Assembly (NCBI RefSeq): GCF_950023065.1
Contig: NC_088677.1
Location: forward strand, 59,297,469 to 59,361,468
DNA from: Planococcus citri
Lineage: Eukaryota > Arthropoda > Insecta > Hemiptera > Pseudococcidae
Direction: 5' to 3'
Length of the DNA stretch: 64,000 nucleotides
Shown here piece after piece: positions 9,818 to 21,719 of the stretch (the stretch's first letter is position 1; each line of letters opens with the position of its first letter). The notes beneath the pieces were generated by a model. That model worked only from the letters and a program-made list of their open reading frames with translations, did not search any database and was not told where the DNA came from. Made by a program: the position numbers and the translations under genes.

Positions 9818-9915
9818 GCCAGACGATAAGAAAATCAGTTCAGCTCGTATCGATAAAACCAAAATAAAATTCATTAAGTAGGTATAGATATCAACATATC
9901 GAGTAGGTACATATT
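9818..9915 (+). promoter_or_regulatory. Promoter of secreted gene 5
   Basis: GATAAG at 9825-9830, TATCGATAAAACC at 9848-9860 (a variant of TATCAAGAAAAC), AAAATAAAATTC, and TATAGATA at 9883-9890. The early leader TATCAACATATCGAG parallels TATCAATACACCGAG of gene 4, so genes 4 and 5 form a promoter subtype. Confidence 0.55.
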
Positions 9916-9994
9916 TCGAGATAACGTACAACATACTTCTTTAGCTAATTTTTTATACAATATCCGCATATAAAAATTCGGTGAATTCGACGTC

Positions 9995-10525
9995 ATGAAG
10001 TTCGTAATATATTTAATTTTTGCAACACCGCTCGTATTCGATGAAGTCAATTCTGCACAAAAATGGAAACCCAGAGGAGGACCAACCTTTCGTTATCAGA
10101 GAGCCCAGCGAGCTGTCACGGCTGTCAGCAATTACGTTGACAAAAAAATCGAAGAAGGTAGACAGGCCGTGACCGAAGCTGCGAAGGTGATCAAAGAGAA
10201 AATGCCTGATTTGCAAAAGCTGAAACAGAACCCAGCCGAAATTAAGAAGACAGTAAATGAAATGGTGAGCAAGGTCTTGCAGAATGTGCCCACACAAAAA
10301 GTAGCCGAAATTAAGAAGACAGTGAATGATTTTGCCACCAAGATCTTGAGAAATGTGGCCACGCCAAAAGCACAAATAGCAAAAAAAGTTTCAGAAATGG
10401 CAGAAGAATTACAACGAAAAATGGCAATGGAAAAGGCTCGGGAACTGAAAGAAGAAGTTATCAAATTTGGCAAATCTTGGAAAGAACGAATAGGTCAAGT
10501 TTTTGGATTTACACGGAATAAATAA
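9995..10525 (+). CDS. Small secreted helical protein, family member 5 (internal 23-residue repeat)
   Basis: 176 residues, the longest member, product not recognised. The signal peptide is about 1-20 (MKFVIYLIFA start, DEVNSAQ at its end). A basic Gly/Pro-containing segment (23-33) is followed by a continuous Lys/Glu/Ala-rich helical region (about 37-165) without cysteine. Residues 81-103 and 104-126 are a tandem repeat opening AEIKKTVN, with a third degenerate unit after it. KEKMPDLQKLK (67-77) is related to the LPxIxKK segment of genes 2 and 3. The stop codon overlaps an AATAAA at 10517-10522, but a better-placed signal follows. Overall it resembles a longer, repeat-expanded version of gene 3. 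Binding of lipid, membrane or another helix is possible; nothing in the sequence decides. Confidence 0.8.
   Translation: MKFVIYLIFATPLVFDEVNSAQKWKPRGGPTFRYQRAQRAVTAVSNYVDKKIEEGRQAVTEAAKVIKEKMPDLQKLKQNPAEIKKTVNEMVSKVLQNVPTQKVAEIKKTVNDFATKILRNVATPKAQIAKKVSEMAEELQRKMAMEKARELKEEVIKFGKSWKERIGQVFGFTRNK
10235..10372 (+). repeat. Two 69-bp tandem repeats inside gene 5
   Basis: Units 10235-10303 and 10304-10372 both begin GCCGAAATTAAGAAGACAGT and stay in frame, encoding the 23-residue repeat. Their first 20 bases are identical, pointing to a fairly recent intragenic duplication. Confidence 0.85.
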
Positions 10526-10590
10526 CTTCAATCGTTCGAAAAATCAAAACCGTTTGCGTTTCATTTCAAGAGTCCTATTTCGCCAGAAAA

Positions 10591-10596
10591 AATAAA
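10591..10596 (+). terminator. Poly(A) signal of secreted gene 5
   Basis: AATAAA 66 bases after the stop codon. A second hexamer lies near 10745. Confidence 0.5.
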
Positions 10597-10599
10597 GAA

Positions 10600-11520
10600 G
10601 ATACTACGATAATACTCGAGGCATAAGGAGCTTGAGAAAAATGAAGGATAGATGGTGAGGAATCCAATTTAAAAATCAGTATTTCAGTAACTTTTGTATT
10701 TTTTTTTTTGAAATCGTACGCACTTCTTTGACCCAAAAATCCAAAATAAACATTACTTAAACGCAAACTTCAGAGAACGATTTTGACTCATAAAGCTCAT
10801 CTGAGTGAATTTATGCCTGCCAAGATTTTAAGGCTAAAAAAAATGATACGGAAAATCTGGCGATAGGCGGGATATTTTGGATAAACAATGAGTTGAAATT
10901 CGAGGGTAAAGGGTTCGAATTCGAAATCACTCAAAATTTGAAGAAAAAAAACATTGTACTCAATTCATTTTTAAAATACATGTAGCAGCGTGACTTTAGC
11001 TCTAAAAAAAATTGCGAGACGTTTCAAAAATGGTGAGAAAATATCTCTTTCCCATAACATTTTCCATCTGTAGACGTGAAATATTCCATAAATGAGCACG
11101 TTAATGAAAACTTCGTAGGCGAAATGATGAAGATAATTTTTAAACAATGATGTTGTACAACCTGACTCGCCCAAGACTAATCCACAGTTTGAAATTTTTA
11201 GTAATGAATTAATGATGTATGTTCTTCGCTTACCTGAAACAAAACAAAATCACAAACTCGTTTAGTAAAAGAATTACAATATTTATTCTACACTTCTTGT
11301 ATAAAATGAAAATAAAATATGACACGGTTTTCACCTTCTGTTAAGCGTATAGTATTGAAAGTCAAGCCCTTACTTCCCAAAGTACCTGGAAAGCTCATTC
11401 AAAAGGGTCAAGGATAATCGTTGAATCGAGTTCAGCTTTCTGACTTTTGATTCGAATATCTTAAACAAAGCCTTTCGTTGCTTCATTTTTCCCCAAAAGT
11501 TGAAGTTTTTCTTCAAAAAC

Positions 11521-11556
<36 letters not shown>

Positions 11557-12440
11557 GTAAAGTAATGAAGATAATTTTTAATTTTCCAACAACGTGTGCG
11601 TACACTTGAAAAATTTGGCATTTCTGAGATTCTGTGCGAAGGAATAGTTGAAAAAAAAATAACCTTATGGAATGATTTTCGCCTTCTAAATAAATTTTAA
11701 AATTTTTGAGGAATTTAAAAAAAAAAGTGTTAAAATTGAAATACCAATAGATACAAATCGTTTTTTAAATAAAAATCGTCAAAAATCGAAAATGAATTAA
11801 TAAAACAGAAATTTTAACTTTGTACTCATGAAAATATGTTATTCTTTCCACCTGTCATGCTTCATCAACACCGCTGACTCAGCCAATTGACAGTTTAACT
11901 TCCCTTATTTATTAATAATTCACCTCTCACTATTATTCGTTTCTGCTGAAAGAGGATGCAAACCAGTGGAAGGGAGGTAGACAACGAACATCTTAGATAT
12001 ACCAAATCTTCGCCAAAGAATATTTTCTTCTCACATTCGTAATTAAAACAATTCCACAATTACGAAGGCGACAGAGACACACTCTACATAAAAATTCAAT
12101 AGGCTACAAAATAGTATACTTAAATAGGTATATTCATATCGTTCATCGCGCCACCACCAAAAACCAACGAAAGTTACACTCGAATTAAATGTCTCGCATG
12201 TGTTCCTTTTTCCAAACTGCCCCTGCCCCTTCCCTTCCTCCTGCCCGCTCCTAACCATGATTAATGATACCGCACACGAGCGAAAAAAAAAATGCGGTAA
12301 AAAACCGAGAGGATACCGGAACGGAATAAAAACCATCTTGTCATGTCGAAAGATACCGAGCAGTACCTTTCGATGGTGTTCGAGTTTAATTTTTCATTTG
12401 AGAATGCAGCGTAGAGGAAAAGGATACCTCTAAGCACCTT
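10600..12440. other. Non-coding stretch with a long T tract
   Basis: An uninterrupted run of about 32 T lies at 11524-11555, possibly the tail of a minus-strand retrocopy. Apparent frames through it are chance. From about 11940 the sequence becomes less AT-rich, with no clear gene up to the candidate exon at 12461. Confidence 0.4.
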
Positions 12441-12460
12441 TTTCCAGAGAGGAGACGACG

Positions 12461-12481
12461 ATGGACGAACAAGATGACGAG
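12461..12481 (+). CDS. Candidate first coding exon ending at a splice donor
   Basis: ATG in a good animal context (CGACGATGG) opens MDEQDDE and is cut by GAG|GTGAGTAAA, a strong donor. The surrounding 12150-12540 is less AT-rich than its neighbours, as expected of a 5' UTR/promoter. No following exon could be identified, so the gene is unknown and the call rests only on start context plus donor. Confidence 0.25.
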
Positions 12482-12593
12482 GTGAGTAAAAAGTCAGCTT
12501 CTGAGAGGTGAAGGGAGGGTGTGAACTGTGAAGTTTGTACACACAGCCTGCAGCTATAACACCGAAAGAGGTAAGTTGAATGCAGCATACAAA

Positions 12594-12998
12594 TACAGGG
12601 TGATTCGAAGAAAGATGCTCAACTAATTATTTTCTTCTTTGCAATAATATTTGCAGAAAAATCGTCATTTATGATGAAAACTTTTTCAACTAGAATAATC
12701 CTTATTTCAGACAGTTTCGTTGCAAACGATGAGATAATTTCCAATACCTATTGAAGCAACATGCTCATCTGAAGGGGTTTTCGGCAGAACCTACTTTGTT
12801 TTATCCAAGTTTTCAGGAAGATAATTCACTCTCTGGACACCCTGTACGTATTCAAGAATATTGATAACAAACTGATCGGATTTCCTAAAATAAATATTAC
12901 CAATTCCGATTGAAAAATATGTACAACATTTTGAATCATTTTTCTGTAAGTTATATGTACTAAAAGAAACCAGGCATCTTCTTCGGATCACCCTGTTA
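12594..12998. mobile_element. Small inverted-repeat element with CAGGGTG ends
   Basis: The left end CAGGGTGATTCGAAGAAAGA (from 12596) faces the reverse complement of the right end, CAGGGTGATCCGAAGAAGAT (to 12996), about 25 bases with few mismatches. The interior (about 350 bases) has no ORF. A second CACCCTGTA at about 12838-12846 suggests a nested end. It fits a MITE; the superfamily is not determined. Confidence 0.6.
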
Positions 12999-12999
12999 C

Positions 13000-13990
13000 G
13001 TATATTTATACAATACACACGTACTACCTACTGGAAAAAAAATAAAGAGTAAAGCACGTTTGAAAAAAAAATCCTAATGATCTGGCTTTTCGTATTCTTC
13101 AACGTCTTCATTTTAAACTACTCCTTTTTATTAATGAATAAACACTTGTCAGATGATCTCACGTTGTTTAGCACACCCGAACTTAAGCGTTTAATGTTTG
13201 TTATTGTTTAGACAGCGAACTACAATTGTTCTAACAATATTGTTACCGCCGCTGTATAGCCCTGCTTACTTCCTCACCTATTCACATCGACTCGTCTTTC
13301 AACATTGTTCGCCGGCACGCCGAGACCGCGAACCTTTCGCTATGCGTATCGGGCTATGCCCTCGGTATGGTACCTAAGTAATAATAATGAATTACCAGAG
13401 ATGTGTATAGTACGATGCTGGTTCTGGTACTTGAGAGAGAAAAAGCTCCATTTTACAACTATCGCCGCTGGACCAATAACGACCTCGTAATTAACTCCAT
13501 CGCAGGTGCTCGAGTTCACCATATTTTGGAATTTCTTCACCAAAGTAAGTAACCCGTACATATATCTACACTCTACTGCAGGTACATGGAACTGTAGCGA
13601 GATCTTGTTTTTTCAAAGGGGGTCTTTTTTTCAATCTCGTATGTTTGTATTTCATCGAGTAAATAGAAAAAGCTATTGGGAGAGCGATTTGTAAGTGAAT
13701 TTATTCTGAAGATGTTGTTCAAAAAATGAAATCCGAATTCCGTTATTGGACGACGAGGAACTCAGTTTTTCACAGACGTAAGAGAGTAAGTAAATCTTAA
13801 TTTTTTTGAAAACTTTGTGAGATTCTGTAATCATTCTTTCCTCAACAATTACACAATCAGTGAAATCCCGTTCAAACTTAAACACAGTCTATAAACAGAG
13901 CATTTCAAGAGAAAGATTTATTGATTGATAGAAGCAAAATTGCCCCCTTCTCTTCCAAAGAAGTCGAAAATGCGTTGTATCCCTAGTTTT
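13000..13990. other. Single-copy-looking stretch, no gene supported
   Basis: Includes a less AT-rich part (13250-13560). CCATCGCAG at about 13505 and AAA|GTAAGT at about 13548 could frame a 13-codon exon, but nothing else supports it. Confidence 0.3.
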
Positions 13991-13992
13991 TC

Positions 13993-14082
13993 ACAAGAAG
14001 TAAATTCGAAAAAGTAGCCCATTACTGGAAGTTTTACAGGAAGTTAATGCTTCTAGAAAACTTGTTCGAATTTACTTCTTGT
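13993..14082. repeat. 90-bp imperfect hairpin
   Basis: ACAAGAAGTAAATTCGAA (13993-14010) and its inverted partner TTCGAATTTACTTCTTGT (14065-14082) anchor 23-bp arms with one mismatch and a loop of about 44. AAGAAGT/ACTTCTT words continue to about 14340. The size is like a small-RNA precursor, but expression is unknown. Confidence 0.5.
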
Positions 14083-14344
14083 ACATATAAAACTTCAAGT
14101 ATAAAAGTTAGAGGTTTGATGGAAGATCCTGATTTACTGTAGAACTTCTTGTAAAACTAGTTTGAATTTTTTCCTTCATATTGAAATCGTCTTCATATGT
14201 AATGTACCTAGGTACTTTATTTGCGAGAAGTAGACCCTAAGTTCTTGTCAAAGTTGTAGTTTTACTTCAAAAACTTGTTGTAAACATCAAGTACCTAGCC
14301 TATTTCTTCTGGTAAAACATCTTCAGAACCTTCTTTTGTTAAGG

Positions 14345-17300
14345 CCGTATTCATACACATTACTTGAAAAGATCAAGAGTGTGAATTTCGAAGCGATTTT
14401 TCCAGAAATGATTGAATTTTTGAAAGTGTTTTCAGTATTAAATTGAGAAATTCAATTTTGAAATTTTGATTTATCATTTTAAAAATACGAAATTTTTGTT
14501 CGTTTAATTAAAAAAAATGAATCGAAATGTATCACTAAACCAAAGTGATCCCTACGTAACATCTCCTATAGATAATCTTAAATCTTGCTGTGGAAACTTT
14601 AGATGTAAAGTAAGTGATCATTTATCTATTTTTCCATTACGAACTAAATCTATTCACTAAAATTAAGGAAATATAAATGACAGGACTTTTCAACAAGATA
14701 TCATAAGTATAACGTGATACATTTTACCCGATAAAAGTTTGATATTGTTCAAAGTTCAAACATATTTCCAAGATGAACTGGAGATAAAAGACAACTCAAA
14801 AGATACGTAAATATTTGTACGTTTTTTTTAAATTGAAAATCAACAAAAAACGTAATTTCAGTTTCTACTTTATACTTATTTTTTTTTTTAAATCATAAAA
14901 TTAAATTGAACTGAACTGAAAAAATGTTTATTTAAAGACTGACTTTGAAAATTTTTCAATAATATTCAAATGACAATAAATCAAAGACACTCACACAGGA
15001 ACATTTTGAACTGACATTATCTAATATGAAAAAACCCAAGCTATATTGAAAGAGCACATCCGAACGCCTCCGTAAGCACAAAATTTCAAGTTCTGAAGCT
15101 CATTATTGTATTTTTGGTGAATTTTTGAAAATTTTAAAACGCTGTTTTTATGGAAATTTTTCAACTTTTTCATAAAATTGAAAAAATAACGAATCAGCGT
15201 GAATAAATCACTTCAATTCAACTACCCCACTTCAAAAAGTACTAGCTTTAGACCATTCTGGAATCTCCAGCGAATTTCAATTTTCCCATCAATTTCAAAT
15301 TGTTCAGGAAATGCCAAAGATCAGCGTCTGAAACTTTGGTTTCTGCTTTTTTCACACTCTCTCGGCCTCTTCTGGAGTTTACCGCGAAATTTCAGAAATA
15401 CCAGCTCAAAAGTAAATTTTCAACCTTCAAGTGAAAAAATCAAACTTCTGAAAACGACATACTAATACCACAAGCGTTTTTTTGTCAAGATATCATCACG
15501 TGTGTTCAGAAGAAATCTGACTTAAAAACAACCACAATTAGATCTTTTCGAAGCTTTCAACGAGTTTGTAAATTTATCTGGAAAATTCAAATGGCTTCGG
15601 AGGCTTCGATATAATTTAAAAGCGATTGTTTTGAAGTCGGTCGATTACAAAGAAGACACACCACCAGCCATCTTAAGAAAAAAAACCGCTCGTTATACCT
15701 ACGTTGTTTTTGAAAATTAATTTTTTTCGAAAGTATTTTTAGGAATTCACAAATTGTTCAGAAATTCACTTTTGAACTTACTTTCTTCCTGAAATGTGAC
15801 AGCAATCGCCTAAAACGGACAGAAGAGCACTCAATAAGCCTCTAATTAGTAGGCATCCGCCAAAGTTATGTATCATGCGCAAAAATTAATCTTTGGTCCC
15901 TCCAGAGCAATTTCAAATTTTCCGAGAACATTGAGAACTTGCTGAAGGCTCCATAGCAGCCTAAAACTGGTAATTTTCGAACTAAGGTCAGAGGGGTAGG
16001 GTTGGTTTTTGGATTAAAGTAGTGTTATTTGCAGTGGTTTATTTTATTTTTAAAAATATAATTTTTATGAAAACGTCAAAAAATCACCGCATAAATAGCT
16101 TTTCTAATTTTTTTTTTCAACTTTCAAAAATTTGCTAAAAATGCAAAAAAGTACCTTAAGCTCCTGAAATTTTGATTGCGGTAAGTACCTAGCTTTAGAA
16201 CATATTCTCCCGATCTAGCTGGGCTTTGTTAAAATTCTGACGTAACAATAAGAATTCTCATCCTCCCCCCTCCTACCATTATGGTTATAATGTGCTACAT
16301 TACAGTTCTTTTTTCCTGACACATCGTACTACATTGTACACGAATATGGTACATAGAACTACCTTCATTAGGTAATCAAGCAACCCAAGCTTCATATGCA
16401 ACGTATGACAGCATATTGCGGAGAACACGCAAAACTTAAAATAAATAGTGTTATCAGTAAGTAAACTTCAATTTTTCAAAACTGGCCCAAATTGCAGGTC
16501 TACAACCCCGAAAAAATTCTTAATTCAAGCGATACTGATATCACAACATCTTACATCATTTCAATTTGAAAAAACACAACACTTGGAAAAAAACTCGTTA
16601 CGTCTTGGGCGCGCGTGCGAAAAAGAAAATGCAATTTAGATTGACATCGTTGCACATGTATTCGATAAAAATACACTTACGACGACGAGTATCTTTCTTA
16701 GAAACTAGTAAAATTTCAGCCTGAGTAAATCGTTTCGCCATTTGACAAAGCGTCTTCACTCTTCAGTCGACACCTTTTTAAAACAAGGCTTTTTACAACA
16801 CCTTGCATTGCACCCTCGTTGTTGTCGTCTTATCATCGCATACGAATGTAAATACAATACAATAGCTCTCTTTGACGTTGTTGTCGTTGTCGTCGTACGA
16901 GTATACGCCTATTAATGTGACGCTCACTCAATCTACACTCTACATACACGTCGAGTGTAAAGAAAAAGAGAGAAAAAACGGCATATATCGTACTAGATAC
17001 GACGTTCGTCTTCCTTCTTCGGCTCGGGCAAAAGGCGAAATTTTCTTTCGCGAAGTAGTTACTCGCAACTTTAAAAGTCTTTTCGACTGGTGTTCGAGCG
17101 AATTGAGATGGTAAGGTGAGCTGGCGCGGAGAGTTTTGTAATTATATACACGCGAGCAGTCAAACGTAGTACACGGCTGTGTTAATTTACAGCTCATAGC
17201 TGCGGAAAGCACAGAAAGGGGTTGGAGGTATGTAAAAAGTGAACTCTCGAATGGCAGAAACCATCTTTTTACATCTCTCTGTCTTTTGGTGTGCTGAGTA

Positions 17301-17365
17301 CAGGAGATAAGTCTCAAAAACACGATCATCAGTGTTAGACTTCATTTTACCCTATAAATTAGGGA
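14345..17365. other. Non-coding, with repeat debris related to family A
   Basis: Around 15060-15300, phrases such as GAATTTTTGAAAATTTTAAA and GACCATTCTGGAATCTCCAG resemble family A at 25.6, 54.6 and 60.1 kb. A less AT-rich part at 16600-17340 contains frames on both strands that look like chance. No gene is supported. Confidence 0.35.
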
Positions 17366-17369
17366 TGTA

Positions 17370-17395
17370 TACAGGGTGTCCCCGTCAAACGTCCA
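17370..17395 (+). repeat. Lone TACAGGGTGTCCCC transposon-like end
   Basis: Same terminal word as the elements at 20972 and 55671. No matching inverted end was seen nearby, so it is probably a truncated or decayed copy. Confidence 0.4.
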
Positions 17396-20300
17396 AAATG
17401 ATTTGGAGTTAGACAAGGAGATACTTACATAAATAAGCGAGCTCCTTGTTAAATTCGTTAATCGCGAGATGAAAAGGAATATTTTTCAGGAATTTCATCG
17501 CTTGAAGCCTAAAGTAGATCATTTTGATGGCTCTCAATCAGTAAATGTTTATGCTAATGAGCATTTTGGCTCTAGCCATTGCAGAATTACTCAGGGAGGC
17601 TAAAAAGTAATTAAATTCATGTTAGACTACGTTGGAAGTAGCCAATGGTATTATTTAATGTTCATGCCCAGAATAAATTATCACCACGTATATACATGTA
17701 GTGTGGTAGGTTCGAGTATTTGGAATACGTAAACGCAAAAACAGTAAAATTTCAGACTCCTTGGCGAATTAAATTATCTACATAGAGATACTAACTACCT
17801 ACCTACCTACCTACCTACCTACCTACCTACTTGTGTACTTTCGTTATGATAATTACCATTCTACCCACCTAAAATCTATAATATCAACAACAACCCACAC
17901 CGAGCACCAGTATATACCGAAATACGAGTATATCGTGCGAAAATCTGGTCCGATATTTTAGGAACACGGTTGTTGTAGTCCATCCCTTCCGGTACACTTC
18001 TTCCATCCGTAGCTATTTAGATTTACCCCTTCGAGTATGTCGTATCATATCGCATTCGAATAAATCCGAATTGTAAATATTTATTCGTTATTTCTGCAAA
18101 TTATCGTTGTAGTATCGCAATAATAATATATACACTCGAAGCGAAGAGCAACGATACCCACCATATTTCCACTATTTATCTTTACTCAAAATTTCCAATC
18201 CCTTCTGATTTTTTTCTTTTCGAAATGCGACTCTAAAAATGCTAAATTTTTTTCAAATTTGTGTAAACATACAGAATCATTAAAAAATTGCCGAGTATGG
18301 AGTTTTTTGTTGAAATTGGATAAATTGGCAATTTTTTGTCGGTTTTGGAGCCTTGGATGGATCATTATAGTCTAAAATTGTACTAATTTATGTATTTACA
18401 TTAAAGAGAAGAATAAATACTGAAAATTTCATATGTATTCGGAATTGGTACAACGTATCGAAATGAAAATCTGCTCAGACCAATGAAAAGTCACAGATAA
18501 GGAAAAATTGATCATAACTAATTTCGTAGAGTTTATTGAGATCTATAACCTCATTTATGTGCAAATTTCCCCTATCTTTTAAATTGAAAACGCTATCGAG
18601 TAATTAAAATTACAAAAATCAATTACACATCTTTTCAAACAGACTCAATTCAATTGAAACCAAGTACCAATAAAATAATAAACCATTTCACTCCGAGTCG
18701 TAAAATCCATCATCGTGAAAACTACGAAAAAATGCCATTCAAACGCACAGAACCCTCATCCATTCCATCAAGGTCGAGTGAGAAAAAACCCATCGCAAAC
18801 TCTCTTCAACAGGTCGCCAAAATACTTGAAGAAAAAACACACACAACTCGAATCGCTTTTATGATCCGGGCACGAACTTCATTCTTTCTCGTTGAATGAA
18901 AAAATAAAAGAGTCGAGTCGAGCGATTACACGCCATAAACGCTTAAATCATAAATGGATAGAAAAAGCACAGCACACGAGTATTCATTGACGAAGATGAA
19001 GGCAGCAATGAAGAGGAGCACAAACTGTACTCTCATTGAGTTATCTCGCGCTGTGCTGTGCTGCGATGGGACGGCTGCTCTTTCAGAATATAGTTCATTG
19101 CGCTTGTTAATAATCGGTCACGATCACACCGAAGGGTCACACGTTCTTTACAAGTTCACTCGTTCACGCATCAAGTTCAACATAATAGTTAAAAAATGAT
19201 CATCTCCGAACGGGTTAGGTTTTTTTTTTTATTATTTTACTTCTTTTCGTCAAGTACCTACCTATAGGTATATACACAATACTTGTAACTATAAGGTGTT
19301 GGGTTCGTTCTCCACAGTCTTGTTGAAACTCTTTCAGCCTACCTGCGAGTGTAATTCGAACACGAAAAGGTCACGTTTCAATCACGAATTCGGAGATGGT
19401 CAAAAAGAGCCAAACTCGGCCGCGGCGGCGATGACGACTGGTCACATAATCTCGTTGGGTAAACTTTGCCTAGGCACAATTATCGTGTTATAAAATTGGC
19501 CACAGAGAGGGCTCATAGGTGAAGAGGTGCCTCTTTACCATATTCCATTTACCCTTTCGCAAATAGATACGTATAATACGTACGCAGACAGGTAGGTATT
19601 ATAATTACTGCCAAAACTACTATCTTACGGTTTAGCCAGGCTTAATGTCAATGAGAAAATACACATAAAGGGTCGTTCGCGTAAAATACGACCGATATTA
19701 GAAAAGGGTGATTATTTTACCTCTCATATCTCCAAATTGGTTGTTATTTTCGCCTCTACCAAGCACACATATAGAGGTATAATCTACTTCCAGACTTCCA
19801 CCTACATAGATACTTGTTCGTCCTTTCTATGAACAAACAGGGCGGTTTGACGTTCCACTTAACACATGATAAAGATGTGAATCCTTCCTTGATATGTGGG
19901 TATTTCAGTAAACCTATAATCTTAGGTCTAATTCTTACACATACAGAGTGTCATTTGAAGTTTAACTAGTACCATTGAACAGAAAATGAACCAGAGGAGA
20001 TCATCAACGATCAGAACAAAACTTCACCCATGTAATGTACTCAAAGGTGTAAGATCCATCAATCCATTATCTAACTAAATTTTAATTTAAAAAAAATCTC
20101 CAATAGAATTTTTTCTAGTTTTGAGTATTGATCTCAACGTAATTTTTGAAGGCAAACAAAATAAGTTCTGTGATAAAATGGGCTGTCTTTGAAATTAAAA
20201 GAGTACAAGTAAATAAAACAATCATTTTCACAGCTTCTTATGGCCAAAAAATGAGGAATCGCTAATCTCAAACTCCAAAAAAATATCTTTGAAAAAAAAG

Positions 20301-20695
20301 TATTGATAAAATATCGATATTTTGCCTCGATCTGAGGTCTTTTTCCATCTCTTTGTGGTTTCTGGCTCCTTTTTTGGTATCTCATGGCTCCCACACTTGA
20401 TTTGAGGTATGAATTCCTCAACTACATATTACAAATATGTACATTGAATCCATTTGTGTCTTGTGAGTTGTGTCAAGTAAATTTTTACAATGAGATTTAA
20501 AAAGGTATTTTTCTACTTTAGTCCATCTTTCAAATTGTAACAGAATAAAGAAGCAATAAAAATGTTGGAGGAATTAATAAAAGCAGGGAGGCTAGCAAGT
20601 TCGAAACTTCGAAAGGGTAGTTTATCAGTCTTGAAAGTAGCAAAAGCAGAAACATTGAGAAAAGAATGAAAATAGGACGCAGTAAATGTTGGTCT
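17396..20695. other. Non-coding stretch with an ACCT microsatellite
   Basis: A perfect run of ACCT units spans about 17796-17830. Frames at 18654, 18954 and 19296 have neither domains nor splice support. Otherwise nothing recognised. Confidence 0.4.
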
Positions 20696-20699
20696 TTGA

Positions 20700-20951
20700 G
20701 GAGCGGATGTTGTAGATTACATCTTCGATGATGTTGATACTTCGTTGGTTCCCTTCGTTAAATTAGAGGATAAGGTACCGAGGATGAGGCTTGCCAAGTC
20801 AATTATTACTGCACGTCTTGATTTGGACCACTTGAAGTTAGTAGATGGTCTGTCAACTCCGCGAGAAATCATGAAGGAACTAATTGAATACAGGAGACCA
20901 AGTGGTCTTTCAGTAGAAAAAAAATCAAAGAGTGAAATTTCTAATGCCTGA
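20700..20951 (+). pseudogene. Retroelement Gag-like remnant (possibly Ty1/copia)
   Basis: An 83-codon open frame without a proper ATG. The middle (AKSIITARLDLDHLKLVDGL then STPREIMKELIEYRR) resembles the copia Gag pattern in which a run of small and hydrophobic residues ending LxxxHLKLV is followed by TxxEIWxxL. The conserved Trp of that motif is absent (EIM instead of EIW). No protease, integrase or reverse transcriptase follows, and the foldback at 20972 begins 20 bases later. The family assignment is from memory of the pattern and needs a profile search. Confidence 0.35.
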
Positions 20952-20971
20952 GTAGTACCTGCACTCACCTA

Positions 20972-21718
20972 TACAGGGTGTTCGGGGAGTGGTGGTACTA
21001 ACTTTAGATTTGGATACAACCGAGCACGACTAAGAAAAAAGGTTTTGTGAAGGTGTGGCCTATGTTCAAAATTGAAGGAGCAAAATACCTTTTCAAAATC
21101 CAAGAGCCAAAATCCAATTTTGACAATGGGGGTCGATAGTACTTTGAAAAATGGGTAAAATTACATGATATGATTTTTTTGTTCAACTTGCAAATTGAAG
21201 GGGCTACAAATGATTTTTAACCTCAAAAAATAGCGATGAAAAAAATGAATACTCAGTAGGTACCTACGTCAAAAAATAAACAAATTTTGTTACGATCATT
21301 TTTTTTTCTTACTCCAAAATCCAAGAAGTTTATGAAGCTCGAAAATAGTAAATTTATTGTTGGCAAATTGTAAACTGTCGAGTTTCAAAAACTTTTCAAG
21401 TTTTAGAGCAAGAAAAAAAAATTATCAAAATAAAAAATTTGTTCATTTTCTGAAGTAGTAGGTATTCATCAAAAATAATTTGTGGTCCTTCAATTTTCAA
21501 GTTAGGCAAAAAGTCATAAAAAAGTCATTTTGTTTATTTTTCCAAGTACTACCCACCCCAACGTTCAAAATTGGTTTTTGGTTCTTGGATTTTGAAAACG
21601 TATTTTACCCTTTCTATTTTAGAAATAGGCAACTTGTTTATCTCACGTTTTTTTTCATACTCATACCCGGTTATATCCACACCTGAAGTTTATACTACCA
21701 CTCTTCGGTCACCCTGTA
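20972..21718. mobile_element. Full-length foldback element with TACAGGGTG ends
   Basis: The two halves are imperfect reverse complements from the ends to a centre near 21345. Ends are TACAGGGTGTTCGGGGAGTG and, inverted, TACAGGGTGACCGAAGAGTG. Internal paired landmarks are CTTTTCAAAATCCAAGAGCC (left, near 21087) against the complement of CTTGGATTTTGAAAACG (right, near 21585). TA stands at both ends, as expected if TA is duplicated, though this is weak. No real ORF. Confidence 0.7.
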
Positions 21719-21719
21719 G

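Noticed and set aside
10013..10473. Long minus-strand frames opposite secreted gene 5
   Set aside because: Shadows of the Lys/Glu-rich + strand frame; Cys/Phe-rich translations without domains.
11370..11621. Minus-strand frame containing a poly-Lys run
   Set aside because: Created by the T tract at 11524-11555.
17796..17830. ACCT run as a CRISPR-like or functional array
   Set aside because: A plain tetranucleotide microsatellite; no spacers. No CRISPR, rRNA or convincing tRNA was seen anywhere in the window.
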